Source: JAEHDI01 sp035455185
GTDB lineage: Bacteria > Acidobacteriota > Terriglobia > Bryobacterales > Bryobacteraceae
Reading direction: 5' to 3'
DNA: 8,654 nucleotides
Assembly (NCBI GenBank): GCA_035455185.1
Contig: DATIFQ010000402.1
Location: 1 to 8,654, forward strand
Part shown: piece by piece, positions 6,555 through 8,654 of the stretch
Layout of the letters: the number at the start of each line of letters is the position of its first letter
Position numbering within the stretch: position 1 is the stretch's first letter
The notes under the pieces: model-generated
The model's database searches: none
Seen by the model: the letters and a program-made list of their open reading frames with translations, nothing else
What the model was told of the DNA's origin: nothing
Made by a program: the position numbers and the translations under genes

Positions 6555-6977
6555 CTACCTCCCTGCGTTCTTCTTTGCCTCTTCTGATTCGAACTCCACT
6601 TGTTTGCCAGAGCGGGTCTCGAGCGTGGTGAGCAGGCTTCGGACGTTGCCCTTGGAGACTTCGAGCACGGCCCCCTGATTCTTCCCGGCTTCGTCGGCGA
6701 AGCCAATGGTCACGTAGTGCTTTCGCTTCTTCGAGAAGAGGGCCAGCGGGCTGACCGCGAGCGCAACGCCGACTCGCCGGCCGGCCTTCTGCCCGTATTC
6801 GATCGAGGAGATCTTTGTGTACGTGATCGAGAGATCACCCTTCTTCGATGTGAACTTCAATGCTGCGGAATCGTCGAGTAAGAGCCGGCCTTCCGTTTTC
6901 TCGGGAATCGAGGTTATGGTTCCGCCCACATACATCGCTTCATCGCCGCGGACTGCTGCGAGTGCCAATGTAGGCAA
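6555..6977 (-). CDS. Small exported protein, tandem paralog A, N-terminus disrupted
   Basis: From AAVRGDE onward this protein aligns without gaps over 134 residues with paralog B; I count 77 identities (about 57%). Conserved blocks are AAVRGDE, EYGQKAGRRVGVA, ALFSKKRKH, TIG and ESEEAKK. The first usable start in this frame is TTG at 6977, which leaves a stunted hydrophobic lead (MPTLALAAV) with no basic n-region. The ATG at 7017, 7 nt after a good -10 box, reads MKEPQSIRRR in a different frame and stops after 25 codons. Removing one base near 6983-6990 would join it to ILLPTLALAAVRGDE and give a normal signal peptide. This is therefore either a frameshifted copy, a sequencing error, or a gene that truly starts at TTG with GGAGG 13 nt upstream. 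The body looks intact and conserved. Confidence 0.72.
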   Translation of the reverse strand: MPTLALAAVRGDEAMYVGGTITSIPEKTEGRLLLDDSAALKFTSKKGDLSITYTKISSIEYGQKAGRRVGVALAVSPLALFSKKRKHYVTIGFADEAGKNQGAVLEVSKGNVRSLLTTLETRSGKQVEFESEEAKKNAGR

Positions 6978-7017
6978 GAGGATTGTTGCGCCTCCGGATG
7001 GATTGAGGCTCCTTCAT

Positions 7018-7053
7018 GGAAGCGATTCTGGCTGAAATGCTCTGTCGCGTCAA
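7018..7053 (-). promoter_or_regulatory. Sigma-70-type promoter of the tandem-paralog operon
   Basis: Minus-strand TTGACG (7053-7048), a 17-base spacer and CAGAAT (7030-7025) form a good promoter. Seven bases later comes ATG (7017-7015), so the expected transcript begins at or beside that codon. This supports 7017 as the original start of paralog A, although that ATG is now out of frame with the body of the gene. Confidence 0.6.
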
Positions 7054-7213
7054 GGGTTTTCGCATCGCGCAGTCCGAATTTCAAGTTAGCCCCGTGACGC
7101 ATGTCGCCCGACTTGGTAAGCCGGCAGTCCTGCTGGCAGTTGTGTAGGTTGGCTCCCCAGAGCCGCTCCGAGCCCCCCGGCCCGGCTATCTCCCCCGTGA
7201 AACCGGGTCGCCC

Positions 7214-7235
7214 GTGGCATAGGCTTCAGACCTGG
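7214..7235. repeat. REP-like palindrome, degenerate copy 2
   Basis: GTGGCATAGGCTTCAGACCTGG resembles copy 1 at 4521-4540: GGCAxAGGCTT is shared and the right arm is imperfect. It lies 21 nt after the stop of the membrane-protein gene at 7257, the same relative position as copy 1 to the slipin stop. Nothing else is supported between 7054 and 7256 apart from short GC-rich pairings. Confidence 0.4.
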
Positions 7236-7256
7236 ATGAACCCCATTTCATGTCAC

Positions 7257-7604
7257 CTACGTTCTCACCGCGCGAAAATACTGCGTCGCCCGTGGGCGAA
7301 ACACAAAATATGCGAACACCGCACAGAGCAGACTGTGCATCACCAACTCAAACCGCGAGTGGAAGCCGCTCAGGATGACGTGGTATGCGATCCAGGCAAG
7401 CGCGAGCCAGCGCGCCCAGTTGCTGCCACGGAGCATATACACTCCGCAGACAATCGCTATGAGACGAACGACAGAAACCCATACGAGCTCGTATGGAAAC
7501 GGATGTTGCGTCTTGAACTCTGTGAGGTGATAAGCCAGCCCAAGTGCGCCCGCCGCTACGTACAGAAAACCGAAGACGGTCACCGAGAGTGGACGCTGGT
7601 TCAT
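7257..7604 (-). CDS. Small four-helix membrane protein, function unknown
   Basis: The protein has 115 residues from the ATG at 7604 (MNQRPLSVTV). Four hydrophobic segments lie near residues 6-26, 38-58, 62-80 and 88-102, joined by short loops. The motif MLRGSNWARWLALAW (57-71) and the C-terminal FRP stretch near 102-104 resemble an unnamed membrane family I recall from acidobacteria and other soil bacteria. The frame extends eight codons further up. I prefer 7604 because the upstream VOC-like remnant ends exactly there with an ATGA overlap, and GGAAAG lies about 9 nt before it. No catalytic residues stand out. It lies in the same orientation as the nitroreductase, 81 nt downstream, so it may share its transcript. 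Confidence 0.75.
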   Translation of the reverse strand: MNQRPLSVTVFGFLYVAAGALGLAYHLTEFKTQHPFPYELVWVSVVRLIAIVCGVYMLRGSNWARWLALAWIAYHVILSGFHSRFELVMHSLLCAVFAYFVFRPRATQYFRAVRT

Positions 7605-7666
7605 TCGAGGATCTTTCCGACGAGCCACATGTGCCCGAAAAGGTCGATCAGGGCGCCTTTCAGCAT
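7601..7666 (-). pseudogene. C-terminal remnant of a VOC/glyoxalase-like gene
   Basis: On the minus strand a 21-codon stretch reads MLKGALIDLFGHMWLVGKILE and stops at 7601. It matches the usual C-terminal end of PhnB/glyoxalase-like VOC proteins, where a D-P-F-G-H-x-W-x-I-G motif precedes a short tail; here the proline is leucine. No N-terminal VOC part lies upstream, because that space is the nitroreductase gene. The stop overlaps the ATG of the membrane protein (ATGA), suggesting the lost gene was once coupled to it. The frame is open to an ATG at 7708, giving at most 35 residues. The match is short, so chance cannot be excluded. Confidence 0.45.
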
Positions 7667-7685
7667 CCGCCTGATCGGGACTTCC

Positions 7686-8321
7686 TCACAAGAGCGTACA
7701 CGCCTCATCGAATTCCAGACGCGGCGCTCGCGGGTACAGCCTGGAGGCGTCGCCGTAGCCCAGGTTGCACAGGAAGTTCGACTTTACGTGGCCTGCGGGG
7801 AAGAACTCCTGCTCACACCCTTCGCATTCCTTGCCCCCGCCGAAGAATTCTTCGTCAAGCCTCGCGTTATCGAAGCCCGACATCGGGCCACAGTCGAGCC
7901 CGAGCGCGCGCGCCGCGATCATCAGGTAGGCCCCCTGGAGCGAGGAGTTGCGCTTGGCCGTGACCTCGACCAGTTGTGGATTCCCCGCGAACAGGGCGCA
8001 CATCGCGGGGTTGTGGGGGAAAAGCTTCGACAGCTTCTCATAAAAGAGCAGGTCATACGCGATGATGACGGTAACCGGCGCCGCCATCGTTTTGGCGACG
8101 TTCCCGGGGGCGAGCGCCGGGCGTAGTCTCTCTTTCGCCTCCCGCGAACGGAGAAAGACGAACCGGGCCGGGCTTGCATTCGCGCTCGTGGGTCCCCACT
8201 TCATCAAGCCATACAGTTGCCGGAGCATATCGTCGGTCACAGGCTTATCGAGCCAGGCGCTGTGCGTTCGCGCCTCGCGAAATAGTTGATCGAGAGCTTC
8301 GTCTGCCAGCACATTTTTCAT
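7686..8321 (-). CDS. Nitroreductase-family FMN oxidoreductase, RutE/HadB-like
   Basis: The protein has 211 residues from the ATG at 8321. It follows the RutE (malonic semialdehyde reductase-like) pattern closely: LDQLFREARTHSAWLDKPV (10-28), KWGPTSANASPARFVF (41-56), PALAPGNVAKTMAAPVTV (68-85), AYDLLFYEKLSKLFPHNP (88-105), GLDCGPMSGFDNA (141-153) and VKSNFLCNLGYGD (179-191). Family enzymes use FMN and NAD(P)H to reduce aldehydes, enones or nitro compounds in the cytoplasm. No other pyrimidine-degradation (rut) gene is visible, so the substrate is open. Residues about 161-178 carry a glycine/cysteine-rich segment (GGGKECEGCEQEFF) longer than in E. coli RutE; I believe related subgroups share it. 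The frame begins 11 codons earlier at 8354. I prefer 8321 because GGAG lies upstream, though its 12-nt spacing is long. Confidence 0.9.
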   Translation of the reverse strand: MKNVLADEALDQLFREARTHSAWLDKPVTDDMLRQLYGLMKWGPTSANASPARFVFLRSREAKERLRPALAPGNVAKTMAAPVTVIIAYDLLFYEKLSKLFPHNPAMCALFAGNPQLVEVTAKRNSSLQGAYLMIAARALGLDCGPMSGFDNARLDEEFFGGGKECEGCEQEFFPAGHVKSNFLCNLGYGDASRLYPRAPRLEFDEACTLL

Positions 8322-8383
8322 CGGTCTTTGTTTCTCCTTTGATGAGGAAACCATAGAACGCGTTGCCTTGTCCGCGTAGGTCC

Positions 8384-8654
8384 TTAGGACCGCGCGCCGA
8401 GGACGTGAAGTGCCAGCCTGCTAAGCACCCGCCGGGTGCGCCCGTCGAGAAACGCCCAGGTCAGCGCCTTGAGCATGAGCGGCGGTTGATACGCCGGGTT
8501 GTGCGCCTTTCGGCGCTCGATCATGCCGGCGAGCGTGCTGTGCGGGTCCTCGCGGAAAGCGTCGAGCATTGCGGTCTGGTGCACGCAGGAAATAGTGCAG
8601 AAGGGAGCGCACGGCTTCGGGCGTGCGGCCTCGCGTTTCAGGTGATCGTGGGTG
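8384..8654 (-). CDS. Probable radical SAM protein, C-terminal end only
   Basis: About 90 codons are visible, entering from beyond the right edge and stopping at 8384. Near the start lies a cysteine cluster, C-A-P-F-C-T-I-S-C, followed by VHQTAMLD; a further cysteine pattern may lie outside the window. The rest is helical and basic, ending LTWAFLDGRTRRVLSRLALHVLG. I recognise this as the tail of a group of radical SAM proteins in which a C-x3-C-x3-C-V-H-x-x-A-M-L-D motif probably binds an auxiliary iron-sulfur cluster. The catalytic CxxxCxxC would lie outside the window, so this rests on the tail alone. The stop is 62 nt upstream of the nitroreductase start on the same strand, so co-transcription is possible. 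Confidence 0.6.
   Translation of the reverse strand, partial: THDHLKREAARPKPCAPFCTISCVHQTAMLDAFREDPHSTLAGMIERRKAHNPAYQPPLMLKALTWAFLDGRTRRVLSRLALHVLGARS

Noticed and set aside
7101..8126. 341-codon plus-strand open frame
   Set aside because: It spans the membrane-protein gene, the VOC remnant and the nitroreductase in antisense; no domain is recognisable.
8421..8612. Alternative minus frame beginning MRSLLHYFL
   Set aside because: The overlapping frame ending at 8384 carries the cysteine cluster and family-like tail and stays open to the window edge; this one is arginine/proline-rich.
1..8654. tRNA, rRNA, CRISPR array, insertion sequence, phage or integrase genes
   Set aside because: No cloverleaf, regular spaced repeats, transposase or recombinase motifs, or long terminal inverted repeats were seen on either strand.

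Overview
The window most likely comes from an acidobacterium of the Bryobacterales / Candidatus Solibacter lineage. The main clue is the long protein at 2170-4380. It joins SBBP-type beta-propeller repeats to a duplicated C-terminal domain that I recognise as the 'Solibacter uncharacterized C-terminal domain' (TIGR03437 type). The partial PQQ-type propeller at 1-1020, the GC-rich coding style, the paired small secreted proteins and the RutE-like nitroreductase fit the same assignment. All family calls come from reading translations; no database search was run.

Layout, left to right. (1) 1-1020, minus: N-terminal 340 residues of a secreted PQQ-like propeller protein that leaves the window at base 1. 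(2) 1021-1455: divergent intergenic region with promoter elements and inverted repeats. (3) 1456-1905, plus: a four-helix membrane protein of unknown function, the only plus-strand gene. (4) 2170-4380, minus: the secreted SBBP/TIGR03437 protein. (5) 4567-5861, minus: a two-gene unit in which a YtrA-type GntR repressor overlaps a slipin (SPFH/band 7) gene by ATGA. Its consensus-like promoter overlaps a probable operator. (6) 6082-7017, minus: two tandem paralogs of an unnamed small exported family; the upstream copy has an apparent frameshift in its signal peptide. (7) 7257-8321, minus: a small four-helix membrane protein, a C-terminal scrap of a VOC/glyoxalase-like gene, and a complete RutE/HadB-like nitroreductase. 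(8) 8384-8654, minus: C-terminal end of a probable radical SAM protein with a cysteine cluster, truncated by the window edge.

How the genes may work together. Only the GntR-slipin pair (coupled, probably autoregulated) and the tandem paralogs (5 nt apart, one promoter) have clear operon structure. The other genes look like an ordinary mix of chromosomal genes. Two non-coding patterns stand out. Three starts (1456, 5861 and 7017) lie only 6-10 nt downstream of -10-like boxes, suggesting leaderless or near-leaderless transcripts. Two copies of a small palindromic GGCAcAGGCTT-type repeat lie 20-30 nt downstream of stop codons. I see no tRNA, rRNA, CRISPR array, transposase or phage gene, and no clear new defence or biosynthetic system. 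The least explained items are the twin-paralog family and the GntR-slipin unit.
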